DNA of 64,000 nucleotides, taken from assembly GCA_949293595.1 (NCBI GenBank), contig CASFDW010000004.1, positions 55,209 through 119,208 on the forward strand, read 5' to 3'. The notes beneath the pieces are model-generated. The model saw nothing but the letters and a program-made list of their open reading frames with translations. It was not told the origin of the DNA and did no database searches. Origin of the DNA: an uncultured Spirochaetales bacterium (lineage in GTDB: Bacteria; Spirochaetota; Spirochaetia; Sphaerochaetales; Sphaerochaetaceae). A program made the translations under genes and the position numbers. Each line of letters opens with the position of its first letter. Position 1 is the stretch's first letter. Below, piece by piece: positions 40,904 through 50,134 of the stretch.

Positions 40904-41570
40904 GGACTACGATGTCATACGTGAGGATATTGTCGAAAGCATTTCAAGGGATCCGGAAATAGTTGTGGTGGCCTCTTTCCCCGATGCGAAGAGCGCCGTG
41001 GAGTATTACGGGACGGACCCCGGGGTGGACATCGTCCTGATGGACATAGAGATGGAGGAGATGGATTCGGGAATAAGGGCTGCGGAGAGGATCCTCTCGA
41101 TTGACGAGGATGCGAAGATAATATTCCTCACGAGCCATGACTCCGATGCCATCATCGTCTCGGCGCTTGCTACAGGAGCTGAGGACTATGTCATAAAGGG
41201 GGCCTCCCCGGAGGAGATCATATCCCACATACATGATGTATACGAAAACCATGCACAACTGGACGCGAAGGTGCAGCGCGTTGTCATGGGCGAGTATAAA
41301 AGACTGCGCCAAAGCGAGCAGAGCCTTCTGTATTTCATACAGCACCTCGGATCCCTCACCCCTGCGGAAAAGGATCTGGTATCCTGCTTCCTTGCGGGGC
41401 TCAAAGTCCGGCAGATAGCGGAGAAAAGGGGTGTAGAGGCATCCACCATCAAAAGTCAGATAAGAACGTTGCTGCAGAAGTTCGGATGTTCAAGATCCAG
41501 CGAGATTGTCAAAATCATACAGGGCCTCGGCATCGGTCATCTCTTCAGGAACGATGGTACTCAGGTATGA
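40881..41570 (+). CDS. NarL/LuxR-family response regulator
   Basis: A 229-residue response regulator: receiver domain starting MIRVMVVEDYD with phospho-acceptor Asp55 in VLMDIEM and Lys in YVIKGAS, and a LuxR-type helix-turn-helix near residues 165-225 (LTPAEKDLVSCFLAGLKVRQ and STIKSQIRTLLQKF). GTG at 40881 is the start, giving the usual N-terminus; GAGAGGGG lies upstream. It is the partner of the overlapping kinase. Its targets are unknown; the preceding ABC importer genes are the obvious candidates. Confidence 0.92.
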   Translation: MIRVMVVEDYDVIREDIVESISRDPEIVVVASFPDAKSAVEYYGTDPGVDIVLMDIEMEEMDSGIRAAERILSIDEDAKIIFLTSHDSDAIIVSALATGAEDYVIKGASPEEIISHIHDVYENHAQLDAKVQRVVMGEYKRLRQSEQSLLYFIQHLGSLTPAEKDLVSCFLAGLKVRQIAEKRGVEASTIKSQIRTLLQKFGCSRSSEIVKIIQGLGIGHLFRNDGTQV

Positions 41571-41758
41571 TAGCCGTATATATTCAAATCTGTTCGATGA
41601 AATTAAAAAATGTTTTAAGTAATAAATAGTATTTGAATATTCAGAAATGATATAAATACGATATAAAATAACCATATATATGATACTATTCAGATACATA
41701 AAAAGTTTTTTCCAGTAGCATCCGTTTTCCATGATATCATTCAAATGGGGGAACCATC
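41571..41758 (+). promoter_or_regulatory. AT-rich upstream region of the GH3 gene
   Basis: A 188-bp region with a perfect 10-bp palindrome TGAATATTCA (41634-41643), the word attcaaat at 41582 and near 41749, and a possible promoter TTCAGA (41640-41645), 16 bp, TATAAA (41662-41667). The palindrome overlaps the -35 box, as an operator would. Confidence 0.45.
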
Positions 41759-44167
41759 ATGGCAAAATGGCAAAGACTGCAATATCTTCCATCCACACCC
41801 CTCGGAGCGGACGGAAGACGTGTTACAGAGAGCAGGGAGCATCTGGATCTGTCGAGACGTGCCGCGGCCGAGGGCGCCGTCCTGCTGAAAAACGATTCAT
41901 CCATACTTCCTTTGAAGAAGGTAAGGATCGCAACGTTCGGCAAAGGGATATACGACTATGTGAAAGGCGGGGGAGGAAGCGGCGATGTGACCGTATCCCA
42001 TGTCAGGAGCATCGGTGATGCCTTATGCGCGCGGGAGAGGGAAGGGCGGATCGGCCTTTTCGAGCCCCTTGTGGAATACTACCGCAACAGTGTCGAGGCC
42101 GGATATTCCGCTGGTGGCAGGCCCGGGCTAATAAAGGAAGCCGCGTTTCCGGAGAAGATAGCGAAGGAGGCCGCACTGTTCTGTGACGTGGCCCTTGTGG
42201 CGATCAGCCGTTATTCCGGAGAGAACTGGGACAGGTTCAGTCCCGGCTGTGCATTGTATTCCACGGAGGAGGAGACATCCAGGCTTCTGAAAACACAGTC
42301 ACGGCTTTTCGAGCGGGGGGATTTTTATCTCAGCAGCCTTGAGGCATCGACTGTCTCCTCCGTTCTCGAGCTTTTCGAAAATGTCATCGTGGTTCTGAAC
42401 TGCGGTTCCGTGATGGATGTGTCCTGGATAATGGACGAGGAAAGGATAAAGGGTGCCGTGCATGCGTTCCAAGGTGGTATGGAAGGTGGCGAGGCTGTTG
42501 CCGACGTGCTGCTTGGGGATGTAGGGCCGACCGGCCGGTTGACCGACACGTATGCCCGCAGCCTGGAGGATTACCCGTCCACTGCCGGTTTCCACGAGGA
42601 TATCGGATATGTGGAATATTCTGAGGACGTCTTTGTAGGATACAGATATTTCAATACAATTCCGGGTGCGGAAGGAAAAATCTGCTATCCATTCGGATAC
42701 GGGCTCTCATACACGTCCTTTGAACTATCGGAGAAGAGGTCCGAGTACGACAGAGGATGCGTCAGTCTCACGGTGGGTGTCCGCAACACGGGTGATTTCT
42801 GCACCAGGGATGTTGTTGAGGTGTACACCTGTGCCCCGGACGGAAGGATCGGCAAGCCGGCCCGTGTTTTGTCGGCTTTTAAGAAGACAGGCCTGATCAG
42901 GCCGGGAGGCCAGGCGGAGCTGGAGATAAATTTCCTCCTGTCGGATGCCGCAAGCTACGATGACGAGGGTACCGTCAGCATGTCGTCCTTCGTCCTTGAG
43001 AAAGGTGATTATCATTTTTTGGTGACGGACGACGGAACGAGGTTCATGATGCTTTCCCTATGCGTCAGTCTGGATGAGGATGTGGTGGTATCACGTCATG
43101 AGAGGCTTCTGAGCCCGACGTTGCTGAAGAAAAGGATGAGGAGGGACGGGACCTTCTCCCCTGTTGCCAATATGGGCTCCGGAGCTCCTTCCTGCATCAT
43201 GCCGCGCCAGAAGAGGGACGAGATGGACTTCATCCTGCCAGGGCAGAGGGAGATCCCCCGATCGGAAAGCAATTGGAACACGCATGCCTCGCTTGCAGAT
43301 GTCGCTGAAAAGAAGATCGGGCTGGATGAGTTTGTCTCACGGCTGGATGACGACACCCTCGTCGATCTTACGGGAGGACAGATTGATACGGGCGTGGCCA
43401 ACACATTCGGGTTCGGGAATCAGAAGGCGTACGGAATCGTGGACGTGATGACGGCAGACGGGCCCGCAGGTCTGAGGATACGTCCGGAATGCGGAGTATG
43501 CGCGACGGCTTGGCCGTGTGCCACACTTCTCGCTTCCAGCTGGGACGTTGATCTGGTGGAGGAGGTGGGACATGCCGCAGGCCTGGAGGTCAAAGAGAAC
43601 AACATCGGAATATGGCTTTCCCCGGCTGTCAACATCCACAGGAGCCCTCTCTGCGGCAGGAATTTCGAATACTACTCCGAGGACCCTCTGCTTTCCGGAA
43701 AGATCGGTGCTGCCATGGTCAGGGGTGTCGAGGCCGCGGGCGTCGGCGCATGTGTCAAGCATTTTGCCTTCAACAACAAGGAGACAAACCGCAAGGACAG
43801 CGATTCAAGGCTCACCGAGAGGGCGGCAAGGGAGATATATCTGCGGCAGTTCGAGATAATCGTCAAGGAGGCCGGTCCCGTTTCGATGATGTGCTCATAC
43901 AACATAGTCAACGGTACCCGGGTTTCCGAAAACCATGAGCTTCTGACGGACATCCTGCGTGGGGAATGGGGATACGAAGGCCTGCTCATGACCGATTGGT
44001 GGACCCACGGGGAGCATTATCTGGAGCTGATGGCAGGCATTGATCTGAAGATGCCCGCAGGGTTTCCCGAGAGGGTCAGGGAAGCATTGGACGACGGGGC
44101 ATTGACGAAAAGCTGTCTGATGACGCATGCAAAACGGATCCTCTCGGCGATACTGCGCCTGGATTGA
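41759..44167 (+). CDS. GH3 beta-glycosidase with swapped domain order
   Basis: An 802-residue glycoside hydrolase. The usual order is reversed: residues about 1-300 correspond to the GH3 C-terminal domain (AAAEGAVLLKNDSSILPL, later FQGGMEGGEAVADVLLGDV), about 310-430 to a fibronectin-III-like domain (YPFGYGLSYTSFELS), and about 510-800 to the catalytic (alpha/beta)8 domain with CVKHFAFNN and the nucleophile Asp746 in GLLMTDWW. Such swapped GH3 enzymes are known among gut anaerobes. There is no signal peptide, so it acts in the cytoplasm on imported beta-glucosides or related oligosaccharides. It has its own regulatory region. Confidence 0.9.
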   Translation: MAKWQRLQYLPSTPLGADGRRVTESREHLDLSRRAAAEGAVLLKNDSSILPLKKVRIATFGKGIYDYVKGGGGSGDVTVSHVRSIGDALCAREREGRIGLFEPLVEYYRNSVEAGYSAGGRPGLIKEAAFPEKIAKEAALFCDVALVAISRYSGENWDRFSPGCALYSTEEETSRLLKTQSRLFERGDFYLSSLEASTVSSVLELFENVIVVLNCGSVMDVSWIMDEERIKGAVHAFQGGMEGGEAVADVLLGDVGPTGRLTDTYARSLEDYPSTAGFHEDIGYVEYSEDVFVGYRYFNTIPGAEGKICYPFGYGLSYTSFELSEKRSEYDRGCVSLTVGVRNTGDFCTRDVVEVYTCAPDGRIGKPARVLSAFKKTGLIRPGGQAELEINFLLSDAASYDDEGTVSMSSFVLEKGDYHFLVTDDGTRFMMLSLCVSLDEDVVVSRHERLLSPTLLKKRMRRDGTFSPVANMGSGAPSCIMPRQKRDEMDFILPGQREIPRSESNWNTHASLADVAEKKIGLDEFVSRLDDDTLVDLTGGQIDTGVANTFGFGNQKAYGIVDVMTADGPAGLRIRPECGVCATAWPCATLLASSWDVDLVEEVGHAAGLEVKENNIGIWLSPAVNIHRSPLCGRNFEYYSEDPLLSGKIGAAMVRGVEAAGVGACVKHFAFNNKETNRKDSDSRLTERAAREIYLRQFEIIVKEAGPVSMMCSYNIVNGTRVSENHELLTDILRGEWGYEGLLMTDWWTHGEHYLELMAGIDLKMPAGFPERVREALDDGALTKSCLMTHAKRILSAILRLD

Positions 44168-44176
44168 GCCTTTCCC

Positions 44177-45397
44177 TCATCCTTCAAGGCTGTTGATGTA
44201 GTCGTCCATGCTTTGGGCGACTTTTTTTGCATAGCTCACCGCCTCGACGACCGTGCGGGCCCCGAGCACGACATCCCCTGCGGCAAATATGCCGTGTCTG
44301 GTCGTCTCTCCGTTCTCGTCGGTCAGAAGGAGTCCTTTCGCACTCGGTTTGAGACCTTCAGTAGTGTCCACGAGCTTGCTCTTCGGACCCTGGCTGACTG
44401 CGATTATGGTATTGTCGGCCTTTACCTTGATCTCCTCTTCCTCCTCGCCGACGATGTTTCCATCTCCGTCCAGGATCGTCCGTCTGAACACCGGTCCGTC
44501 CTTCTCGATCCTCACAGGCCTCATGCACCAGGAGAATTCGGCCCCCTCGAGCTTTGCATATTCTATTTCTTCCACGGCAGCTTCGGATACATTCCTCCTT
44601 GCGAACAGGGTGACCTTGTGTTCCCCGCTCCGCATTATCGTCCTGGCGACGTCCATCGCTGTGTTTCCGACACCGATGATTGCTATGTCCCTGCCCAGCG
44701 TGTATGCGCCGGGGTTTGCAAGGAAGTCGATTGCAAAGTGCACGTTTCCGAGCGTTTCTCCGGGTATCGAGAGTTTTTTTGGCCTCCATACACCCGTTCC
44801 GATGAATATCGCCTTGTATCCGTCGCGGAACAGGTCGTCTATGACGAGCGCACCTCCGATTGTGGTGTTGGGCCGTATGTGTATACCAATCCCGTCGAGC
44901 TTCTTCCTGTATCGGTAGAGGATGGACTTGGGAAGCCTGAACTCGGGTATCCCGTACTGCAGGACCCCGCCGATCTTGTCCCTCGCATCGAATATGGTGA
45001 CGTCGTAGCCGCGCTTCTTCATTTCGATGGCTATGGTGATTCCGGCCGGTCCGGCCCCGATTACCGCAACCATCTTGCCGTTGTCCTCCGCCATGTCCAG
45101 CTCCATCTGGTCCAGGCAGGCGTCGGAGATGTAGTTCTCGATCGAGGAGATGTGTATGCCTTCCCCCTTCCTGGAAAGCACGCAGTGCCCCTCGCACTGC
45201 TTCTGATGGTCGCATACCAGGGAACAGACGACGCTGAGCGGGTTGTTCTCGAAAAGCATCTTGCCCGCTTTCTTTACGTTGTTCTCCCTGATGTCCTTGA
45301 TCATCTGCGGTATGTTCGTGTTTATTGGACAACCGGTCCTGCAAAGGGGTTTCTTGCATTGCAGGCAGCGTTCAGCCTCTTCGATAACATGTATCAT
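44177..45397 (-). CDS. GltD-like NAD(P)H-dependent flavoprotein (glutamate synthase small-subunit family)
   Basis: A 406-residue protein. The N-terminal domain binds Fe-S clusters through CLQCKKPLCRTGCP and CSLVCDHQKQCEGHC; then follow FAD-binding VIGAGPAGITIAIE, NAD(P)-binding IIGVGNTAMDVAR and GIFAAGDVVLGARTVVEAV. Stand-alone members act as ferredoxin/NADPH-linked oxidoreductases (as in SudA or NfnB) rather than with a GltB subunit; no large subunit is near. AGGAG precedes the ATG. It lies 44 bp after a GH43 gene on the same strand and may share its message. Confidence 0.88.
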   Translation of the reverse strand: MIHVIEEAERCLQCKKPLCRTGCPINTNIPQMIKDIRENNVKKAGKMLFENNPLSVVCSLVCDHQKQCEGHCVLSRKGEGIHISSIENYISDACLDQMELDMAEDNGKMVAVIGAGPAGITIAIEMKKRGYDVTIFDARDKIGGVLQYGIPEFRLPKSILYRYRKKLDGIGIHIRPNTTIGGALVIDDLFRDGYKAIFIGTGVWRPKKLSIPGETLGNVHFAIDFLANPGAYTLGRDIAIIGVGNTAMDVARTIMRSGEHKVTLFARRNVSEAAVEEIEYAKLEGAEFSWCMRPVRIEKDGPVFRRTILDGDGNIVGEEEEEIKVKADNTIIAVSQGPKSKLVDTTEGLKPSAKGLLLTDENGETTRHGIFAAGDVVLGARTVVEAVSYAKKVAQSMDDYINSLEG

Positions 45398-45441
45398 GGT
45401 CCTCTCCTTTTGATGTTTGAGAAATGGAATATAGTTTCATT

Positions 45442-46944
45442 TTATAATGTTTTCTCAATATGTCCAGAAGGACTTTCGCTGTCGAAGAATACCGCATCGC
45501 CGTTTTGTGCGAAAAAGCCCAGCATCGTTCCCGTGAAGCTGTTTTCCATGCATCCTTCCGTGCAGAAGTTCGCAATCGATGCTTCAGCTACCGTCCTGCC
45601 GTTTATGAGCATGGAATACTTCGATTTGTCGGCCTTTATCCCAAGACAAAGCCTTTCAACGCTTTTAAGCCGTATTCTTCTTTCCTTGTGGACGAGATCG
45701 TGCACGCATCTGACAATCCTGTAGCACACACTTCCGTTTCTATTGCTTATCTCAAGTATCAGTGCATACTTGTTCGAATACCATACGCATACGCCTCCGA
45801 TACCCGTGAGCGATTGATCGGTTTCAAGCCCTATGGACGTCTCGGTTTCAAATTCGGTCTGTCTTGTGAGAAGCATCGTGGGTTCGCCCCTTTCCTCCGT
45901 AATTCCGCATCCTCCGTGCAACTTGATTCGTCTATTTCCGATGTCCTGGACATAGTTTTCCAAACGACGTATCCTGAGGCTTTCCCTGTTCTGGTCAGAA
46001 AGAGGGGATGAGAAATCAAATAACGTGGTTTTCTTTTCTACGTCTTCCTTGTCCGTTGCAATCCCGGGCATCTCCAGTTCGACAAAACCACCGTTGCCGA
46101 TGACGGGCCAGCCTGAGTCGTTCCAAGAGACATCGGCCATGAAGGTCTCTCGCCCCAGGTTATGCAGAAGAGGCTTTCCAAACATCCGGATTGCAAGAAA
46201 AACCGCAAACCACCGTCCGTCTGCGTTCTTGATCATGTCTGCATGTCCTGTAGCCTGTATCGCATGCCCTTTCCGGTCCCTGTGGTCAAGAACGGGTTTG
46301 CTGCAAAGTTCATAAGGACCGTCGATGTTCCTCGATCTGCCAATAACGCAATGATGACCGTATTCCGTGCCACCCTCCGAAAACAGCAAATAGAAGAAAC
46401 CGCCCCTTCTGTATATGTGAGGGGCTTCAGTGGCATGGTGCGAGAGCCCTGGAGTAAGCAACCGGACATCGGACTCAAGCCGTCCGTTCTCAGGATTGAC
46501 CCATGCTCCGATGATACCTCTCTCTCCATCAACAACACCGTTCGAGCAGTAGAAGCAACGTCCTCCATCAAAGAACAAGGATGGATCTATGCCGTCGTGT
46601 CTGACATGAAAAGGACCTTCCCATCTCCCTTTTGCAATATCATCGGTATGTATTATGAAATTGCCCATTCCATTCTTGTCCGTCGTCACAAGATAATATC
46701 TCCCGTCATTGTACCGTATTGTCGGTGCATAGATACCTGAACTGTTACGGCAACCCTTCAAATCGAGCAATCGGGTGTCATCGATGGCAAAGCGAAGGAA
46801 TTCCCAGTCACAAAGATCCCTGCTCCTGTATATGGGACAGGCTGGAAAGTATTCGAATGTCGATGTGGTGATGTAGTAGTAGTCGCCATCAAAGCATATG
46901 CTGGGATCCGGGTTGAACCCCCTGATAATCGGGTTGTGGATCAT
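45442..46944 (-). CDS. GH43 beta-xylosidase/alpha-arabinofuranosidase
   Basis: A 500-residue glycoside hydrolase with a five-bladed propeller. The three acidic residues of GH43 are present: Asp13 in GFNPDPSI, Asp120 in GIDPSLFF and Glu173 in ATEAPHIY. The C-terminal about 180 residues look like the beta-sandwich of the long GH43 subfamilies. No signal peptide, so it acts on imported xylo- or arabino-oligosaccharides. ATG at 46944 is chosen because GAGGTGAG precedes it; an upstream start would add 18 residues. It is divergent from the large sugar-catabolic operon and may share its regulator. Confidence 0.9.
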   Translation of the reverse strand: MIHNPIIRGFNPDPSICFDGDYYYITTSTFEYFPACPIYRSRDLCDWEFLRFAIDDTRLLDLKGCRNSSGIYAPTIRYNDGRYYLVTTDKNGMGNFIIHTDDIAKGRWEGPFHVRHDGIDPSLFFDGGRCFYCSNGVVDGERGIIGAWVNPENGRLESDVRLLTPGLSHHATEAPHIYRRGGFFYLLFSEGGTEYGHHCVIGRSRNIDGPYELCSKPVLDHRDRKGHAIQATGHADMIKNADGRWFAVFLAIRMFGKPLLHNLGRETFMADVSWNDSGWPVIGNGGFVELEMPGIATDKEDVEKKTTLFDFSSPLSDQNRESLRIRRLENYVQDIGNRRIKLHGGCGITEERGEPTMLLTRQTEFETETSIGLETDQSLTGIGGVCVWYSNKYALILEISNRNGSVCYRIVRCVHDLVHKERRIRLKSVERLCLGIKADKSKYSMLINGRTVAEASIANFCTEGCMENSFTGTMLGFFAQNGDAVFFDSESPSGHIEKTL

Positions 46945-47285
46945 GTTTCTCACCTCGATCCAATGGTAAACCACGTCGGCAGCAGGGGCAATTGACATTT
47001 TTTTTCATGATGTCCGGATGTCAGAAAAAAACATGGTAAAACAGTATTAAAATGGTTTAATGAAACATATAAAAAGCTAAAAAAAACCAAAGTGTCAGAA
47101 TTTACTCTGTTTCAGATAACGCATATGTTAAAATTTATTTCTTTATTTATAAAGAATTATATCCATATCCACATAGCTATATGTCAATATTTTCCAGTCA
47201 TACAAAAATTGTCATAAAAAGATAAAATCTGTCAATTTACAAATGGATGATCGTAAAAAATCATATTACACAGGAGGGCGATGAA
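46945..47285. promoter_or_regulatory. Divergent AT-rich control region with TGTCA repeats
   Basis: This 341-bp region separates the GH43 gene from the big operon. It contains five TGTCA words in the same orientation (47019, 47093, 47182, 47210, 47230), the last three spaced 28 and 20 bp. Direct repeats are typical of AraC-family sites, and a membrane-bound AraC regulator is encoded inside the operon. No single promoter stands out; TTGTCA at 47209 could be a -35 box. I see no gene in it. Confidence 0.45.
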
Positions 47286-48242
47286 GTGAAAAACAAACAT
47301 GCGGGAGATCCGGATGCTATTGTATACGATCTTCCTTTGTCAAAGAAACTGAAAAAGGATTGGATGAAAAACAAATCCCTGTATTTTCTTTTTATTCCCG
47401 TTTTGCTTTGGTATCTGATTTTTCAGTATGGTCCCATGTTCGGTCTTACAATCGCATTTCAGAACTATAAGCCCAGCACTGGGTTCTTCCATAGCCAGTG
47501 GGTGGGGCTGAAACATTTCAAGGACTTCTTTTCCGACTATTATTTCCAGAGGGTTCTGACCAATACCATAAAGATAAGCGTCACAACACTCGTGTTTTCA
47601 TTTCCGGCACCGATCATCCTGGCCCTGCTTATCAACGAGCTGAGGTCAAAGGCCTATTCAAGGGTTGTGCAGACCATCACATACATCCCGCACTTCATCT
47701 CGATCGTCGTCATCGTGTCGATAATGATGGATCTCACTGCAAGGGATGGCGCCATCACGACCTTTCTCGCAAAATTCGGATTCACTCCTGTAACCATGCT
47801 CAATCAGAAGGAATATTTTTTGCCGTTGTACATAATTTCCGCAATCTGGCAGAACATAGGGTGGAATTCGATAATTTATCTCTCCGCACTGCTTGCAATC
47901 GATGCGGATCTTTATGAGGCTGCGAAAATCGACGGTGCAGGCAAGTTCAGGCAGCTGATCTCCGTGACTCTTCCATGCCTGCTTCCGACGATTGTGATAA
48001 TGCTCATACTTCAGGTGGGCAAGATGTTCAACGTTGGATACGAGAAGATAATCCTGATGTACAATCCACTCACGTACGAGGTGGCGGATGTCATCTCCAC
48101 ATATGTTTATAGAAAAGGTCTACTTGAGATGAACTGGTCCTATTCCGCGGCAGTAGGTTTCTTCAACTCGGTCGTAAGCTTCTGTCTTGTGTGGGTCACG
48201 AACAAAATCAGCAAGAAGCTCAGCGGAAGCAGTCTTTGGTGA
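47286..48242 (+). CDS. Oligosaccharide ABC importer permease, LplB type
   Basis: A 318-residue inner-membrane permease of the MalF/LplB class with six helices, starting after a cytoplasmic N-terminal tail (KKLKKDWMKNKSLYFLFIPV) and carrying the EAA loop YEAAKIDGAGKFRQLISVTLP. GTG at 47286 is the start since AGGAGGG lies seven bases upstream; an ATG in the overlapping sequence is out of frame. LplB-type importers carry uronate-containing or other complex oligosaccharides and borrow a shared ATPase encoded elsewhere. It opens the operon. Confidence 0.9.
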   Translation: MKNKHAGDPDAIVYDLPLSKKLKKDWMKNKSLYFLFIPVLLWYLIFQYGPMFGLTIAFQNYKPSTGFFHSQWVGLKHFKDFFSDYYFQRVLTNTIKISVTTLVFSFPAPIILALLINELRSKAYSRVVQTITYIPHFISIVVIVSIMMDLTARDGAITTFLAKFGFTPVTMLNQKEYFLPLYIISAIWQNIGWNSIIYLSALLAIDADLYEAAKIDGAGKFRQLISVTLPCLLPTIVIMLILQVGKMFNVGYEKIILMYNPLTYEVADVISTYVYRKGLLEMNWSYSAAVGFFNSVVSFCLVWVTNKISKKLSGSSLW

Positions 48243-48253
48243 GGAGGTGGAGC

Positions 48254-49132
48254 ATGAAAATCAAAATGACGGTTGGAGAACGAGTTTTCAGCATTGCGAA
48301 CTATATCATTTGCGGACTTCTTACTTTGGCGATCCTGATTCCGATTGTGAACATAGTCTTTGCCTCGTTTTCGGATCCTGTGGAGGTCATGAAAAGAGAT
48401 GGACTCTTCTTGAGGACATACGGATTCACAACGATTGCATACGAGGTTGTTGCAAGGAATCCAAACATACTCTCCGGTTATCTCAATACGATATTCATCG
48501 TTGTTGTCGGAACAGCGCTCAACATCCTGCTTTCCCTTATCGGTGCATATGTGCTTTCCAGAAAGAACGCCATGCTAGTGAAGGTGTTCACACTTCTCAT
48601 TGTTTTTACAATGTATTTCCAGGGAGGTACGATTCCTTTCTATCTCACCGTACACGCACTTGGCCTGACAGGAAGCAGGCTGTCCCTTATTCTTCCAGTC
48701 GGCATCAACACATTCAATCTGATTGTGATGAGGACGGCCATGGCGAGCATACCCGACAGCCTTCCGGAATCGGCGATGATGGATGGAGCTGGGCATGTGA
48801 GGATACTTTTCCAGATAATGACTCCTCTCGCAAAGGCAACAATCGCGGTGATCACGCTTTATTATGCGGTCTATCATTGGAACTCCTGGTTCAATGCGAT
48901 GATTTTCCTCCGCGACAGGAGCATGTATCCTCTTCAGCTCATCCTGAGGGAGCTTCTGATACTCGATGAGGCGAGTTTTGCAACTTCTGGTGGTGCGGAT
49001 GCTTTGGCAATGGCGAGCGATACTGTAAAATACGCTACGATCGTCGTTACAACCGTGCCGATCCTTGTCGTATATCCGTTCCTGCAGAGATATTTCGTGA
49101 AGGGTGTCATGGTCGGCGCCGTAAAGGGGTGA
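48254..49132 (+). CDS. Oligosaccharide ABC importer permease, LplC/YtcP type
   Basis: A 292-residue permease with six helices, the second membrane subunit of the importer. The EAA loop is LPESAMMDGAGHVRILFQIMTPL. The start at 48254 has GGAGGTGGAGC immediately upstream. The binding protein is encoded four genes downstream (53274), and no ATPase is in the operon, which is common for this class. Confidence 0.92.
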   Translation: MKIKMTVGERVFSIANYIICGLLTLAILIPIVNIVFASFSDPVEVMKRDGLFLRTYGFTTIAYEVVARNPNILSGYLNTIFIVVVGTALNILLSLIGAYVLSRKNAMLVKVFTLLIVFTMYFQGGTIPFYLTVHALGLTGSRLSLILPVGINTFNLIVMRTAMASIPDSLPESAMMDGAGHVRILFQIMTPLAKATIAVITLYYAVYHWNSWFNAMIFLRDRSMYPLQLILRELLILDEASFATSGGADALAMASDTVKYATIVVTTVPILVVYPFLQRYFVKGVMVGAVKG

Positions 49133-49135
49133 TTT

Positions 49136-50134
49136 ATGAGAATCAAGTATGAGGAAATGGTAGGGCAGTTCGTGCGTGTGCTGGAAAAATACGGCATCCA
49201 CGGAGAGGATGCGTTGGTTTCTGCAAAACTTTTCGCCGATGCTTCTGCCGACGGTGTGCACACACATGGCCTGCAAAGGTTTCCGAAGTTCATCGCTTCG
49301 ATAAAGAACGGATCGGTGGATGTGGAAAAACGGGCTGTTCCCGTGGAAAGGATAGGTCTGATCGAAAGATGGGACGGACAGAAAGGGCCGGGAAACCTGA
49401 ATGCAAGAATCTGTATGGAACGTGCGGTTGCGCTTGCCAAGGAAAACGGTTTTGGAATCGTTGCACTGCGGAACACAAACCATTGGATGAGGCCTGGAAA
49501 CTATGGCCTGATGGCTGTTCAAAGCGACTGCATCGGTATCCTTTGGACAAACACCACTCCCAACATGCCCAGTTGGGGAGGGAAGAACGCCGTTCTCGGA
49601 AACAATCCGCTTGTTGTGGCAATCCCATACAGGGATTGTCCTGTTGTGGTAGACGTTGCAATGAGCATGTTCAGTTACGGAAAGCTTGAGAAGTACAAGA
49701 GGGAAGGTATCCAGTGTCCCGTGGATGGAGGAATCGACGAGGATGGCAACATCACACGTGATCCTGCAAGGATACTGAAGACGCACCAGGTGCTTCCGAT
49801 AGGATACTGGAAAGGTTCCGGGCTGTCTTTGGTGTTGGATCTGATTGCGGCAACCGTTTCCGGCGGACTGACTACCAATGAAATTGGGAAACTTGATACG
49901 GAGACCTCGCTTTCACAGATCTTCATGGCATTCGATCTTGCATCGATCCCGGATCGGGGTGAAGTGGAGAAACAGATAGGTGACACGTTGCTTGGGATAG
50001 AGGAATCCACTCCTGTCAAAGAGGGGATGAAGGTCCATTACCCAGGACAAGGAATGAAAAGAACCAGGGAGGAATCGATGAAGCTGGGAGTCTTTGCCGA
50101 TGACGGTCTCTGGCAACAGGTTTTGGAGATGTGA
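49136..50134 (+). CDS. yiaK: 2,3-diketo-L-gulonate reductase-like NAD(P)H dehydrogenase (YiaK, Ldh2 family)
   Basis: A 332-residue enzyme, the same length as E. coli YiaK and colinear with it: GVHTHGLQRFPKFI, ALRNTNHWMRPGNYG, GGKNAVLGNNPLVVAIP, DVAMSMFSYGKLE, VDGGIDEDGNITRDP and LPIGYWKGSGLSLVLD all match the family. YiaK reduces 2,3-diketo-L-gulonate to 3-keto-L-gulonate; related enzymes reduce other keto-uronates. Here it probably reduces a keto-sugar acid formed by lyase or dehydrogenase action. It sits three bases after the permease gene and directly before an isomerase gene. Confidence 0.88.
   Translation: MRIKYEEMVGQFVRVLEKYGIHGEDALVSAKLFADASADGVHTHGLQRFPKFIASIKNGSVDVEKRAVPVERIGLIERWDGQKGPGNLNARICMERAVALAKENGFGIVALRNTNHWMRPGNYGLMAVQSDCIGILWTNTTPNMPSWGGKNAVLGNNPLVVAIPYRDCPVVVDVAMSMFSYGKLEKYKREGIQCPVDGGIDEDGNITRDPARILKTHQVLPIGYWKGSGLSLVLDLIAATVSGGLTTNEIGKLDTETSLSQIFMAFDLASIPDRGEVEKQIGDTLLGIEESTPVKEGMKVHYPGQGMKRTREESMKLGVFADDGLWQQVLEM

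Noticed and set aside
44213-45724. Plus-strand open frame of 503 codons
   Set aside because: It is antisense to the GltD-like gene and the end of the GH43 gene, both with clear motifs. Its composition is that of a shadow frame and it has no domain or ribosome site.
48575-49786. Minus-strand open frame of 403 codons
   Set aside because: Antisense to the second permease and yiaK genes. It is rich in His, Cys and Arg without domain structure.
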